Of a DNA stretch of 64,000 nucleotides, positions 32,627 to 45,209 are shown one piece after another. Under the pieces are notes generated by a model. It worked only from the letters and a program-made list of their open reading frames with translations. It was not told where the DNA came from and ran no database searches. Source of the stretch: Escallonia rubra (taxonomy: Eukaryota > Streptophyta > Magnoliopsida > Escalloniales > Escalloniaceae); the NCBI GenBank assembly GCA_033065855.1, contig JAVXUO010000799.1, positions 1 through 64,000 of the forward strand. The letters are read 5' to 3'. Position 1 is the first letter of the stretch. Each line of letters begins with the position of its first letter. Both the position numbers and the translations under genes were made by a program.

Positions 32627-35460
32627 ACACCCCTCTTAGGTCGGGCAGCTAGCGATGGACATTACCTAGCACCATAGAGCAGGTAGTGTTTCGCCTACAC
32701 GGATTAGAGACTTTAATTTAACCTTAATTTTTCGCTATTCGGGAGTTGCATGAATAAGATCCAACGGTTCATGTAATAGGTGTCCACCAATGGCTATCGT
32801 GCAAGGTTCTTACCTTTATGTCAAGTAGATATTCTCGTTGCGATCAATTATTTAAGCAGCTTGTTTTAGCGTGGCGCAGGTTTTCTAGTAGATTTTTCTT
32901 ATTGTTGTGCTGTTGTTTGTGACTTAAATGCTTCATGTTGGAATGACGGGGTTAGCACATGTTGTTTTCCTAGTACTTCTATACATGCAATTACCTTGAT
33001 GGAACAACAACCTGGTTTCAATACATATCAACGAGTTGCCATGGGTTTTACACTGTGATCTACATGCATAATTAGTTTAAGTCACGAGTTCAACCGTTCG
33101 TATTTGCAACTTAACGAGGCTACATGTTGCAGACGTGAATTTAATTAGAAGTTCAATCCTTCGTATTAGCATGTAGTTCAATAAGAAGTAAGAGTACATT
33201 AAATTATGAGTAAGTTAATTAGTTTTGAAAGGTCCTAAAGCTCTTGAACAAAAGAACCCGAAATTCTTTCTCAACTTCTCATTATCATTTAATGGGCATT
33301 TTAGACCAAACCTCATCTTTTATTTCGGACATGTATCTATCGAATACTTGAATCGGTCATGACACGTTCTTGCGCTTGCATTTCGCCTTAAGTACTTTCA
33401 ACTATTAGCAGGGTAACTGAATATATCTGTTTGTTCAAAGGTGTATAACTGAAGATTAGAGGCTTATGAATGCTGTAACACTCTTAGTAATAACGAATTA
33501 AAGTCCAAGTGTGTTTCAATTTGTACAGATTTGGCACAATGATGTCGACGATACAAAGTTACGAGGTGAAACTAAATCTGTAGCTTAGGGCTCTGAAAAG
33601 AGGTGAAGAAGTTAGAAAACTATGGTGGCGGCGTAGGTCTACAGTGAGGCAGAAAAAGTCGGTGGTGGTTGTGGGGGTGATGACAAGGCTGCAAGGCCCA
33701 AAAAATGGACTATGTCATGAGCAATGAAGGATAAACCAGAAAGTAGCAGAAGAGAGGACTAGGAGTAGCTGAAGAAACATAAGGAATATGCCACTTTTGT
33801 GAATGGATGTATATTTTCTGGACTAGGATCCCCTCTCGTACATCATCTTTTTGCTTTAATTGAAAAATGTCACTAAATGCATGTTACGGCCAAACAATTG
33901 TCACCATAAATTTTAGCAAAAGGACTAAATAAGGACACATTGCAGTTTGGGTTATGGCACGTTTTCGAGAAACAAGTGGTGGTGATTAATTATGACGTGC
34001 CGAGAATTGTAATAAAGGCGGACGGCGATTACCGTGATTGGTTTGGCGGTGCCCATGGGATGGTTTTGAACTTTGAAATTTCGAGGTACTGAAGTCGAGT
34101 TTATAATGTATATTCTAGGGCAAAAATTTCAAAACGTTTATTATGAGATGGATAATTTTTGCTAAAAAGATGGCCTTTTTAGCACTATGCACTCATTCTT
34201 AAACGAATGCAAATAAAAACAAAGCATGACCACGAGAAAAGAAAGAAAAGAAAATATTTTTTTTAGAGATTAAAAATATATACCAGAAGCTGTTTTAAGA
34301 CCGAATATACAGAACATATAAAAATAAAAGATATGAAATGGATGACAACCCCGTCCGAAAGGCGCAAAACAACTAACTACAAAACAAAGAAACTACAAGT
34401 ACAAATAACTATTTGAACAGATAAACAAAAGAGAAAACCTAAGTAAAACAAGATAACCATGAACTAAAAACAGATAAAGACTAAAATTAACAACCAATAA
34501 ACAAACACCAGCAAAATAGGCTTCCACAAGCCCAAATAGCTGATATTGCCCCATCACTGTAACGTGGCAACGATTCCCCATGCATCCATGCCGGTGCTGG
34601 ATAACGCCACCATCGCCGGTAATCTCACCGCTGCTGATCTCCGGAGAAAAACTAGAACAAAACCAAAGCCCTGCACAACAACCGACTGACCACCAAACCC
34701 CACGGAAGAACCGACCGTGACCACCGAAAAATACAGTCATCAGTAACTGAAACTCATCATCTTCAAAAACTCCGGCAACCGATGTCCCTAAAAAACGCCA
34801 ACTAGATCCAATCAGCTACTCGTAAACCTAACCCCAACAGCAACCCGCAAGACCTTTCTAGGGAAAGGGGGAATCAACCGGGGGGGGGGGGGGAGGAGGG
34901 GGAAACAAACCCTAGATGAACAAAACCTAACCCTAGACTCACCATCCCAACACCAACCCGTGGCAACGCAACTAATCACAAAACCGATTGCAAAACCCAA
35001 CTCCCAAAACCCACCACAACCCAATTGCAGATCCCCCTCAAAGATCCAACAGCTTCCCCCTAGCAACTCTTCTAACTGAGCTCCAACGACGGAAACCATA
35101 GATCTGCAGTCTGATCAAGTGCGACCGACTGCAAATGTTGTTTCTAAGTAACTGATCCAACATCACATTCGAGCATTGCATTTATTTCACTTTTAATTTA
35201 TTTGCAAAGACCCAAAAGCAGACATTACAAGTGACAAGAAGTAGGTAGTAGTTTAGTTGTTCCTGAGTCTTGGAGCAAATTAGTAAAAATTTAGAAAAGC
35301 TTTACTCTAGTGTTAGTTGACACTCCAGTGACAAGGTGTCAAGAGCGCAACAAATAATATCATATGATGTTGTTTGATACTGATATTTATTGTATCAGAC
35401 TTGTCAAAGAACGCAACAAATAATAGCAGACGATGTCACAATATTTGATGCAATATCTGA
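32627..35460. repeat. Array spacer, unit 2
   Basis: Collinear with the unit 1 spacer except for the Pack-MULE, which is absent, and a segment with a G-run at 34825-34935 that unit 1 lacks. Beyond 35460 it continues into CTTGCCC..TTTCGTATGAT, which unit 1 lacks because it joins unit 2 there. Confidence 0.75.
34256..35136 (-). mobile_element. Retroposon-like insertion in unit 2
   Basis: Same insertion and site as 27246-28019, so it predates the split of units 1 and 2. It is longer here by a G-rich segment around 34825-34935. Not recognised as a known protein. Confidence 0.5.
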
Positions 35461-36980
35461 CTTGCCCTTTTCGTATGATCGCCTTATCACCTGTTTGAAA
35501 ATAAAATAGCTATCCTCGAGTGAATGATTAGAGAGATACTTTTATGCAAAATGGCACCAAGAGTCCTAATTGTTTCACCATGGCTTTAACTAGCTACCGA
35601 TGAACTTATGCTAAACGAGGTTTCAGAAAGTTTTACGATAGTTTTCCAGAAATAACTGAAGTATTACAACCACCGGGATGAACCTGCAAATGTTCCAATA
35701 TCTTAGTTCACATCGTTACTACCGATAAGACCTACTGTATTACTCACAGAGTCTGAGTCCTAGAAATGGAAAATCTTCAGATAAGACGATTATGAATTCC
35801 CATATCAAAGTTGTAGTACAGGAAGCTATTAATATGATGGAAACACCGAACAGATTATTGGTTCAGGTCATTTGAGACGCTGAAATAGAAGATTTGTGTG
35901 ATAAAAGTACGTAGAGAAGCAAAGGGTTATTATTATAAATTTTAGCTCTAACTTACTAAATGGTTGGGAGCGTTGCTCCAGAATTAATATGATAGTCTCC
36001 ACTTTCGAGGGTCGACCTAGGGTTTTATTCTGCAGAACCTTGAGTGTGTTATTTTTGCTTTATCTTTCTCACTGAGCAATCGCAAGGCCGTTGCTGCTTC
36101 ATAAATTTTGTTAGGGCCTTTTGTCCTTAAACGTTGGCAGCTGTCTTCCGAGCAATACTATACTACTATTAAAGGAAGGTGAGGCTAAATTTATGCACTT
36201 TTATTTTAATAAGTTCACTTGTAAATTTATTGTAAGAGTTCACAGGGACAAACCATTATTGCTCGCATATATCTCGCCAACAAGCATCTCATTAGATGGC
36301 ATATGAGTACGTATTCATTAAACAAACACACATAAACATAGAGACTAATATTTGATCACAGAAGTACAATACTATTGGAAAAAAAACTCAGAATAAATAT
36401 AGCATGCTAGTGCGGTCACATAACATAAATGATTACGGATAATCATAAAAAATAACTACCTCTGTTAGTTGTGAGTACAAAAATTCATTTATAGCAATGC
36501 TCTTTTACAACGCGACATTGTTCTTACAGTAAGAAGTACCATTAAGTGTTCAAAGTATTCACCTTGAACACCTTAAAAATAAGCATGTTAACACTGATGT
36601 TAGGTGCGAACTAGGTCAGTCTCTTTGAAACAGCTCGTGCCCAAGCAAAATTTAAAAACCTTGAAGGGCTGGATGCAAATACACCTTAATTTGAGCTATA
36701 GATGCAATAAATCCTAAAAAATATTTTTCAAGTGAGAATAATAGTGGACAAACACCTAATTTTTTTTCTTTCTCAACCTGTTAGACCTGTGTTCTCGAGC
36801 ACTCCCCAAAGATTTTGCAATTGCTAAATCAATAACCTTCCAAAAGTAATTTATCACCCAATAAGGTATCTGCTAATTAAATTTCTGGACAATTTGCATG
36901 TAAACGGTCTCACAATTTGCATGGTAAGTACGAATCAACGCTGGAATAAAAAATATATATATAATCACTAATCAGCCCTA
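35461..36980. repeat. Upstream block of F-box copy 3
   Basis: Homologous to the DNA before copy 4 (about 46340-47100) and copy 5 (about 51930-53270). Shared landmarks include CCTGTTAGACC, CAAAAGTAATTTATCACCCA and GAGGGTCGACCTAGGGTTT. No gene is recognised. Confidence 0.65.
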
Positions 36981-37128
36981 GTCCCTTCCCTAATAATATT
37001 CTACCAAACAAGAGAGGAGAAGCCCACCTTCCCTCATCATCCCAAGCACCATCCCATAGTTCTCCTTCCCTCATCACTTTAATCCCACCAAGGCGTTGCC
37101 GTTGCCGTCGGCGGCGCTCTCTTCTCCA

Positions 37129-38229
37129 ATGGAGAGCTGGTCTGAACTTCTACATGATCTCTTGGTCGAGATCGCCAAAAAAATTACTTCTATCGAAGAT
37201 TTTGTGTCGTTTGGCGCAGTTTGCAGCTCATGGTACTCGGCTGCAACCAGGGACAATTTCACCCAATCTACTCAAATCCCTTGGCTTATGCTTGCCGAAG
37301 TAGAGCAGCAAAACGATTCGGAACGGTGGCGACAATTCTTCAGCCTCTCAAGCGGCAGGATATTCAAAGTTATCTTACCGGAAGCCAGCGAAATCCGGTG
37401 CGTGTCTTCCCTGGGATGGCTCCTCACACTAGGAGAGCTGAAGGCAAATCTGCTGCATCCGCTTTCACGACTACAAATCCAGCTACCAGATCTCAACACC
37501 TTTCATGATTACGACGAAGTTGAGAACGTCCTCCTGGATTATGTTCATAGGATGGTGTTATCAGCAAGCCCTGCGGTAACACGAGATTACTTAGTCATGG
37601 TTACCCATGGATTCGGCGCACAGTTAGGGTTTTGGAGGCCAGGTGATGCGTCATGGACCGCCGTAGATCGATGGATGTTGTACATCTATGATATCACTTA
37701 CTACGAGGACAAGTTGTACGCTGTGGACGATAATGGCTGCGTCATCGTATGTGACGTTAATGGCCCCAATCCAACCCAGGTAAACTTAGTTTCATCGCCG
37801 CCTGATGGATTGCTTCCTTCACGGAATGTACAGCCCTATTTGCTAGGATGGTTAAACAACACACTGCTTGTTGTCTCGCGAAAAGGGGTGCAGTTGACTG
37901 ATGCAGGAACCTATGGCACAACTACTTTCCGAGTTTTTCAACTGGATTTACGCGACAAGAAGTGGTCTGAGATCAATAATTTGGGGAACCGAGCCTTGTT
38001 CTTGGGGTTCAATTCATCGTTTTCTATGGAGGCTTCCGATACGAATAGATGCAAGGCAAATTGCATATATTTCACCGATGATTGTGTTGATAGCTATCGT
38101 TCGTATGCTGGCGGCGGCGGGAGGGATATGGGAGTTTTTGATTTATTGGATGGAAGCATTGATCCCCATTTCGATGGAAGATCTTTAAGTCTTGTTACTC
38201 CACCTACATGGATCCAACCAAGCTTTTGA
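37129..38229 (+). CDS. F-box/DUF295 protein, array copy 3
   Basis: Single exon, 366 codons, starting MESWSELLHDLLVEIAKKI. F-box and DUF295 blocks are as in the other copies, with copy-specific changes such as DRWMLYIYDI, VDDNGCVIVC and SYRSYAGGGG. Copies 3, 4 and 5 share ASDTNRCKANCIYFTDDCV where copies 1 and 2 have TSDTNRCKANCIYFTDHTI, so they form one subgroup. The promoter lacks the TATATATA stretch of copies 1 and 2. Predicted SCF substrate adaptor, substrate unknown. Confidence 0.88.
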   Translation: MESWSELLHDLLVEIAKKITSIEDFVSFGAVCSSWYSAATRDNFTQSTQIPWLMLAEVEQQNDSERWRQFFSLSSGRIFKVILPEASEIRCVSSLGWLLTLGELKANLLHPLSRLQIQLPDLNTFHDYDEVENVLLDYVHRMVLSASPAVTRDYLVMVTHGFGAQLGFWRPGDASWTAVDRWMLYIYDITYYEDKLYAVDDNGCVIVCDVNGPNPTQVNLVSSPPDGLLPSRNVQPYLLGWLNNTLLVVSRKGVQLTDAGTYGTTTFRVFQLDLRDKKWSEINNLGNRALFLGFNSSFSMEASDTNRCKANCIYFTDDCVDSYRSYAGGGGRDMGVFDLLDGSIDPHFDGRSLSLVTPPTWIQPSF

Positions 38230-39689
38230 ACACACCTCTAAGGTCGGGCAGGGATGGACATTACCTAGCATCATGCCTACACCGATTAGAGACTTTAATT
38301 AACCTTAGTTTCTGCTATTTGAGAGTCGCGTGAGCAAGATCCAACGGTTCACGTAATAGGTGTCCACCAATGGCTATCGTGCAAAGTTCTTACCTTTATG
38401 TCAAAGAAATATATTCGTTGCGATCGTTGTCCAATATATTTTAGAATTATATAAGCAGCTCATATTAGCGTGGCCAAGGTTTCCTAGTATATTGTTCTTA
38501 CTTTTGTGTTGTTGTTTGTGACTCAATGCTTCATGTTGCAATGACGGGTCAGCACATGTTACGTATCAACGAGTTGCCATGGGTTTTATGTTGTATTTGT
38601 TGCGCTCTTTGCACCTCGTCACTGGAGTGTCAATTACCTCGATGGAACTACAACCCGGTTTCTTACGTATCAATGAGTTGCCATGGGTTTTATGTTATAT
38701 TTATATGCATAGTTACTTTTAAGTCACGGGTTCAATCCTTCGTATTCACAACTTAACAAAGCTACATGTTGTAGACATGAACTTAACTTTTATTTCAGAC
38801 ATGTATTTACCGAATACTTGACTCGGGTCATGGCACATTCTTGCCCTTGCATTTCGCATTAAGTACTTTCAACTATTAGCAGGGTTAACTGAATATCTGT
38901 TTGTTCAAATGTGTATTGCTGAAGATGAGAGGCTTATTATGAATGTTGCAACACTCTTAGTAATAAAGAATTACAGTCCAAGTATGTTTCAATTTGTACA
39001 GATTTGGCACAATGATGTCGAAGAAGTGAAGAAGTTAGAAAACTATGGTGGCGGCGTAGGTTTACGTCCGGGCAGAAAAAGGAGGTGGTGGTGGTTGTTG
39101 TGGGGGGTGATGACAAGGCTGCAAGTCCCAAAAAATATATATTCTGGACTAGGATCCCCTCTCGTGCATCATCTTTGCTTTAATTGAAAAATGTCACTAA
39201 ATGCATGTTACGGCCAATCAATTGTCACCATAAATTTTAGCCAAGGACTAATTAGGGACACGTCGAAGTTTGGGTTATATGGCACATTTTAGAGAAACAG
39301 GTGGTGGTGATTATGACGTGTGGAGAATCGTAATAAAGGTGGACGGCGATTACCGTGGTTGGTTTGGTGGTGCCCGTGGGATGGTTTTGAACTTTTGAAA
39401 GATCGAGGTACTGAAGTCGAGTATATAATGTATACTTAGGGCGAAAATTTCAAAACGTTTGTTATGAGATGGATAAATTTTGCTAAAAAAAGGGCCTTTT
39501 TAGCACTATGCACTCATTCTTCAACAAATGCAGTCAAAGCATGACCACGAGAAAAGAAAGAAAAGAAAATGTTGTTTCTAAGTAACTGATTAGTCGCACC
39601 TCACATTCTAGCATTGCATTTATTTCACTTTTAATTTATTTGCAAAGACCCAAAGACATCACAAGTGACAAGAAGTAGGTAGTAGTTTA
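38230..39689. repeat. Array spacer, unit 3
   Basis: 3' block shared with the other units, shorter than in units 1 and 2. Contains an inverted fragment near 38595-38632 (TTGCGCTCTTTGCACCTCG) that elsewhere in the spacers occurs on the opposite strand. No gene seen. Confidence 0.65.
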
Positions 39690-40216
39690 CAGGGGCGGAT
39701 CCAGAAAATCTAATCGAGGGGGGTCAAAAAGGCGTAAATTTTTTTGATCATATTATAATTAGCGTAACTCCTTGAATAGGGTAAATGCAAAATAAATTAT
39801 TCAATTGACTATTAATTATTTTAATTCATTCATTGTGATTTGTTTAACTTGATAAGTTGAATCAACAACAAATTACTAATCTTGCGTGAATAAAGCTTAA
39901 CACTTACTATATAGATGTATTATTAATGTGATTATTAGTTATATGAGTACAATAAGTTAACAATATTTTACAATAATTCAAGCTAAAAAGAAAGAACTAA
40001 CCTTAATCATTTGTATTTTTTTGTGATAAAAAATTTTGAAATTTGAAAGAGTGAAGATGAAACAAAAGAACGAGAAAGAAGAAGATTATGACGGCCGACG
40101 AAACAAAGAGTAGAAAATAAAAAAAGGAATCCCTAATTAATTACTTTTATGATATAATGATATTTTTGTAAAATATGTAAAATATGAATATCATTATATA
40201 GAAAATTGGTAAATAA
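39690..40216. mobile_element. hAT-type fragment replacing part of spacer 3
   Basis: Starts CAGGGGCGGATCCAGAAAAT, the terminal sequence of the hAT group also seen at 12148. Spacer homology stops at its left end and resumes at CAACAAGTAGGAGCAGACA, with about 150 bp of spacer missing. A matching right terminus was not found, so the element is truncated. AT-rich interior, no transposase. Confidence 0.5.
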
Positions 40217-41454
40217 ATCGCCCAACAAGTAGGAGCAGACAATGTCACATTTGATACTTATGCAGTATCAGACTTGCCGTTTTTGTATTATCACCTTATC
40301 ACGTGCTTGAAAATAAAACAGCTGTCCTCGAGTAAAAGATTAGAGAGACTTTTATGCAGAATGGCACCAAGAGTCCTTTTCACCATGGCTTTAACTAGCT
40401 ACCGGTGAGCTAATACTAAACGAGGTAATTTCAGGAAGTTTTACGGTAATTTTTTAGAAATAACTAAAGTATTACAACCACAGCGAAATATAATAAGCTG
40501 TACGTTTTTTGAGTTTGTCTCTTGACTGAAAAATACTCTTTCAATACTTTTGTCGGATAACAATAACATTGCAGAATACAGTGCATAAGCGGAACAATTA
40601 TTCGATTTGCCTAATTTATTGTAAAAATGACATTTATCGCTTAAAGGGTGTAAATGATGCAGATGGTTATGTGCTATTGTATCGAGGAAAAAAAAAGGTA
40701 GCATTGCTTTTTCAGAAGTGATAAGGTCAATTCACATTCAATATTACTAAAAGACATCATTTAAGTGACCAGAGCCTACTATTTTCATAAGTTCAACTAT
40801 GCAAGTGAAAGCTGTGCTCAGAACTAGAGAAAATTAGTGAAAGCTTTTAAACTTGTGCTTTATGACTAATAATTATTTACTGTAGAGCATCTCTACTATA
40901 ACAGCTTTTTCAACAAAAAATTGTCAAGATAAATGATTTTTCGTTATTGCTAAAATTTATAGTGACGATCTTACAGTAAAAGTCTTGTACAACAGTCTCC
41001 TAATCGGTACTTCGCTGTGACTTTCATTGCATTCCACCGGTGGACACCACCGAAAAGAGTGCAAGTTAAACATAGCAGAGATGTCACTTGCATATCTTTT
41101 CGGAAATGGTAATGAAATAGGCATCCTTGAGCAGAAGACGTGAGAGAGAACATGGGTGCAAATTGGCAACTGCTGTCCTCTTTGCTCCATGATTACAACA
41201 TCACATGCCTGTGTGAACAAAATTGGTAACAAAGATTTGAGGAACTTTTGTAGTTCTTATTTCAACCTTCACATAGTTGTAGCTATCAGAGAATAAAAGT
41301 GATTTGGTGACGCTTTCATACACACGATGCTTCTGATTTCACCTTTGCCTTAAAGCAAAAAAATAGGGATGTCTATTCTGTAATGGCTATCAATCCTAAA
41401 CGGCATACTTACTCTTGCTTTACTAACAGCATTACCTCATGCCATTACTAATTC

Positions 41455-41590
41455 ATGTCTTTATAAACACTACGGTCATGCCTCTGACTCTCTACATATT
41501 GCCTTTCAATTCACTCTCTACTCCCCAAGTGCACAGTGCACTGCAGAGAACTAAGCTGGTATTGTGAGCTTGTGTGAGTGTGGAGCTAAA
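41455..41590 (+). pseudogene. Remnant promoter/5' leader of a lost zinc-finger gene copy
   Basis: TTTATAAA, CACTCTCT, ATTGTGAG and GTGTGAGTGTGGA occur in the same order as in the promoter and leader of the zinc-finger gene at 44955. Where the coding region should start, the sequence jumps to AACAAATGGGTGTTAGTTGA, which lies about 0.6 kb after the stop of the intact gene (about 45824). The coding part appears deleted. Confidence 0.5.
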
Positions 41591-41999
41591 CAAATGGGTG
41601 TTAGTTGAATTTGATACAGAAATTTGGATGTTACTTGAATTTGATTTAAAGAACTCCAACCCTAGGATCATGATGTATGAGCTTGTCATGGTGAGCAGGG
41701 AAAAAAAGTGAAAAACTCAAGCACCGGCAAGAGTCTAGTCTCCTTTGGGCATCTTGCTCGTAATGTAACGGTGGCACAGCTAAAAATAATGCCCATCCCA
41801 TTTTTAGGATAAACAACATCAATTTTTAGCTCTCCTGTCAACATAACCCATGAATATATGGGCACATGCGATGCTCGTATAATGTGATGTTAAATAATTA
41901 TAACATACATATGCACAACCTCAATACAATATTTATGTTGGTTCCACATGATTACGACACCATCCAATTTATTACCATTAATTGATCAATGTGAACACG

Positions 42000-44350
42000 G
42001 TGCATTATTTACCGAATACTTGACTCGGGGTCATGACACATTCTTGCCCTTGCATTTCGCAATAAGTACTTTCAACTATTAGTAGGGTTAACTGAATATC
42101 TGTTTGTTCAAATGTGTATTACTGAAGATGAGAGGCTTATGAATGTTGTAACACTCTTAGTAATAAAGAAATTAAAGTCCAAGTATGTTTCAATTTGTAC
42201 AGATTTGGCACAATGATGTCGAAGATACAAAGTTAGGAAGTGAAACTAAATCTGTAGCTTAGGGCTTTGAAAAGAAGTGAAGAAGTTAGAAAACTATGGT
42301 GGCGGCGTAGGTTTACGTCCTGGCAGCAAAAGGAGGTGGTGGTGGTTGTTGTGGGGGTGATGACAAGGCTGCAAGGCCCAAAAAATAAAATATGTCATGA
42401 GCAATGTAGGATAAACCAGAAAGTAGCGGAGGAGAGGACTAGCATTAGTTGAAGAAACATAAGGAATATGCCACTTTCACGAATGGATGTAAATATTCTG
42501 GACTAGGATCCCCTCTCGTGCATCATCTTTGCCTTAATTGAAAAATGTCACCAAATGCATGTTACGGCCAATCAATTGTCACCATAAATTTTAGCCAAGG
42601 ACTAATTAGGGACACATCGAAGTTTGGGTTATGGCACATTTTAGAGAAACAGGTGGTGGTGATTTTGACGTGTTGAGAATCGTAATAAAGGTGGACGGCG
42701 ATTACCGTGGTTGGTTTGGTGGTGCCCGTGGGATGGTTTTGATTTTCCTTCTACTGCTATAAATGCAATGACCTTGATGGAACAACAACCTGAGTTATTA
42801 CATATCAACGAGTTGCCATGGGTTAATTTCATGTTCTTACATAATTACTTATGTATATGCAATTACCTTGATGGAACGACAACCTGGTTTCTTATGTATC
42901 AACAAGTTGCCAAGGGTTTTATATATGGTGTGATCTATGTACATAATTACTTTTAAATCACAAGTTCAATCCTTCGTATTCACAACTTAACGAAGCTACA
43001 TGTAGTAGACATGAACTTAATTAGAAGTTCAATCCTTCTTATTCGCATGTAGTTCAAGTAGAAGTAAGAGTACACCAAATAGTAAGTAAATTAATTTAAT
43101 TAGTATGAAAGGTCCTAAAGCTGTTCGATTCATTCTCAAGTTCTCATTATCATTAAATGCATGTTATCGGCAAAAGATTGTCACCATAAATTTTAGTAAA
43201 GAAATTTGGGTTATGGCATGTACGTGTTTTGGAGAAATAGTGGTTGGTTTGGTGGTGCCCGTGGGATGGTTTTGAACTCTAAAAGATCGAGGTACTCAAG
43301 TCGAGTTTAATACATATTTCAGGGCAAATTTTTCAAAACGTTTATCATGAGATGGATAGTTTTTGCTAAGAAGAGGGGCCTTTTTAGCACTATGCATTCA
43401 TTCTTCAACAAATGCAAATAAAGTCAAAGCATGACCACGAGAAAAGAAAAAAAAAATGCTGTTTGTAAGAACTGATAGCCACACATCACATTCAAGCATT
43501 GCATTTATTTCACTTTTATTTGCAAAGATCCAAAAGCAGACATTACAAATGCCAAGAAGTAGGTTGTTGTTTATTTGTTCCTTGATTTTGGAGCAAATTA
43601 TAGTAAATATTAAGAGAAGCTTTACTCCAGTGTTAGTTGACATTCCAGTGACGAGGTGCCAAGAGCGCAACAAATAATGGTAGATGATGTTGTTGAATAC
43701 TTATATTGTATCAGACTTGTCAAAGAGCGCAATAAATACTAGGTGACAATGTCACATTCAATACTTATGCGGTATCAAACTTGCTCTTTTCATATGTTCA
43801 TCTTATCACGTGCTTAATAATAAAAAAGTTGTCTTCAATTAAAAGATTAGAGGAAGACTTTTATGCAGAATGGCACCAAGAGTCCTTATTGTTTCAATTC
43901 ACCATGGCTTTAACTACCAGTGAACTAATGCTAACTGAGGTGTCAAGAAGTTTTACGGTAATTTTTCAGAAATAACTAAAGTATTACAATCATGGCAAAA
44001 TGTAATAAACTGTATGTAGAGTTTGTTACTTACATAAAAATAATTTTAAAAAAATTATCAATGGTCATTAACCGGAATTGGCATCGTCTCCGGCGAAACA
44101 TACTATTTACAGTGCTTTTGGGGGTGGGCTAAACACAAGCAGTGTTTGAGAAAATGGTCAGTTTTAAAGAATTGAATCTCTTTCTGAAAAAATTTGGCTT
44201 TAATTTGTTGAACAAATTTTGGATCTACTTGGATCGTAAGAATCTTTCCAAACCCGTATATAGTGACAATTAATAATCGCTAAATAATTATTGTGACTTT
44301 TCTGCTAGCACTTTCAGTTCAGCAACATTTTTTAGTGTAACTAAATAAAT
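42000..44350. repeat. Array spacer block without an F-box gene
   Basis: A second copy of the spacer type seen at 38.8-40.4 kb and 49.1-51.4 kb, but with no F-box gene before it. It contains CTATGGTGGCGGCGTAGGT and GTTAGTTGACATTCCAGTGACG. It looks like a unit whose F-box gene was lost by recombination. Confidence 0.55.
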
Positions 44351-44680
44351 GTCACTAGAAACATTTAACGATCATTAAGTGTCACTATATGACAGATACG
44401 AAGAAGATTCCTTCAATCAGGATAGCAGCCAAAACTTTTTATAATTTGTTTACCATATGATGTCAAGAATCGAGTGGCTCACTTTGTTTTATATTAGTGA
44501 TAGTTACGGTTGAAGAAAGCTAAAATGGTGGAGTATTTAATTACGTTCAGTACAGAAAAGATCAAAATTTCATATTGAGGTTGCTAATCAAACCCCAACT
44601 TCTTGTTAATCAAGTGGCACTAGCAAAGAAGCAAATTAGAAGCATCGTGCATCGAAGTGCATAATGGCTACTGCTCACTG

Positions 44681-44774
44681 ATAGTTACAGCCGTAATGAT
44701 AGCCATGATGGCTACTCCCAGAACTCATAGTTACAGCCATATAATGATAGCCATAATGGCTACTCCAAGAACTC
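44681..44774. repeat. 46-48 bp direct tandem repeat upstream of the zinc-finger gene
   Basis: 44681-44726 and 44727-44774 both read ATAGTTACAGCC..., then AATGATAGCCAT.ATGGCTAC and AGAACTC. A further partial copy (ATAATGGCTACT) lies at about 44661. Confidence 0.75.
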
Positions 44775-44835
44775 AAACACTTGCGCAGATCACTGGAAAT
44801 AGACTCACTGCTCTTCTAGCCAATGGCCTAGGTTT

Positions 44836-44841
44836 TATAAA
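44836..44841 (+). promoter_or_regulatory. Putative TATA box of the zinc-finger gene
   Basis: TATAAA about 115 bp before the ATG at 44955, followed by a CT-rich leader. Confidence 0.5.
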
Positions 44842-44954
44842 TGCAATTTTGTGTCTCAATAAATATCTTTCACTCTCTGCTTCTCGTACTTGCCCAAAAA
44901 CTAAATTTGAGTTTGTGAGTTTTTCTACTGTGTGAGTGTGGAAGCTACTTGCAA

Positions 44955-45209
44955 ATGGAAAACCAACGGGCCAGCACCAACAGCACCAACAACACCACTA
45001 CCACCACCAACAACAACAACAATGCCGGCGGCATTTCTTACCGTTGCTACAGTTGCAACGATAGGGTCTTTGAGTCAGCTAACTCTATAGACAACCACAA
45101 TGCATCGGCCCACCGTGGAGAGAAGTACTACTGTGACGAGTGCCGCAACAGGTTTCGCTTTGCCACAGACAAAGGCAAGCATGATGAGAAGTATCACGGG
45201 CAGTACTAG
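44955..45209 (+). CDS. Small two-finger C2H2 zinc-finger protein
   Basis: Single exon, 84 codons. Residues 7-23 are a low-complexity Ser/Thr/Asn tract. Two C2H2-type fingers follow: C31-x2-C34-x13-H48-x4-H53 and C60-x2-C63-x12-H76-x4-H81, with the linker HRGEKYYC resembling a classical finger linker. There is no QALGGH core, so it is not the common plant ZAT type. It ends three residues after the last histidine. A TATA-like box and CT-rich leader precede it. The ATG at 44955 is used because the frame upstream offers only TTG. It could be a small DNA- or protein-binding factor; I do not recognise the exact family. Confidence 0.65.
   Translation: MENQRASTNSTNNTTTTTNNNNNAGGISYRCYSCNDRVFESANSIDNHNASAHRGEKYYCDECRNRFRFATDKGKHDEKYHGQY

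Noticed and set aside
40957-41232. 91-codon minus-strand open frame
   Set aside because: No recognised domain and the region has no supporting splice or promoter signals.
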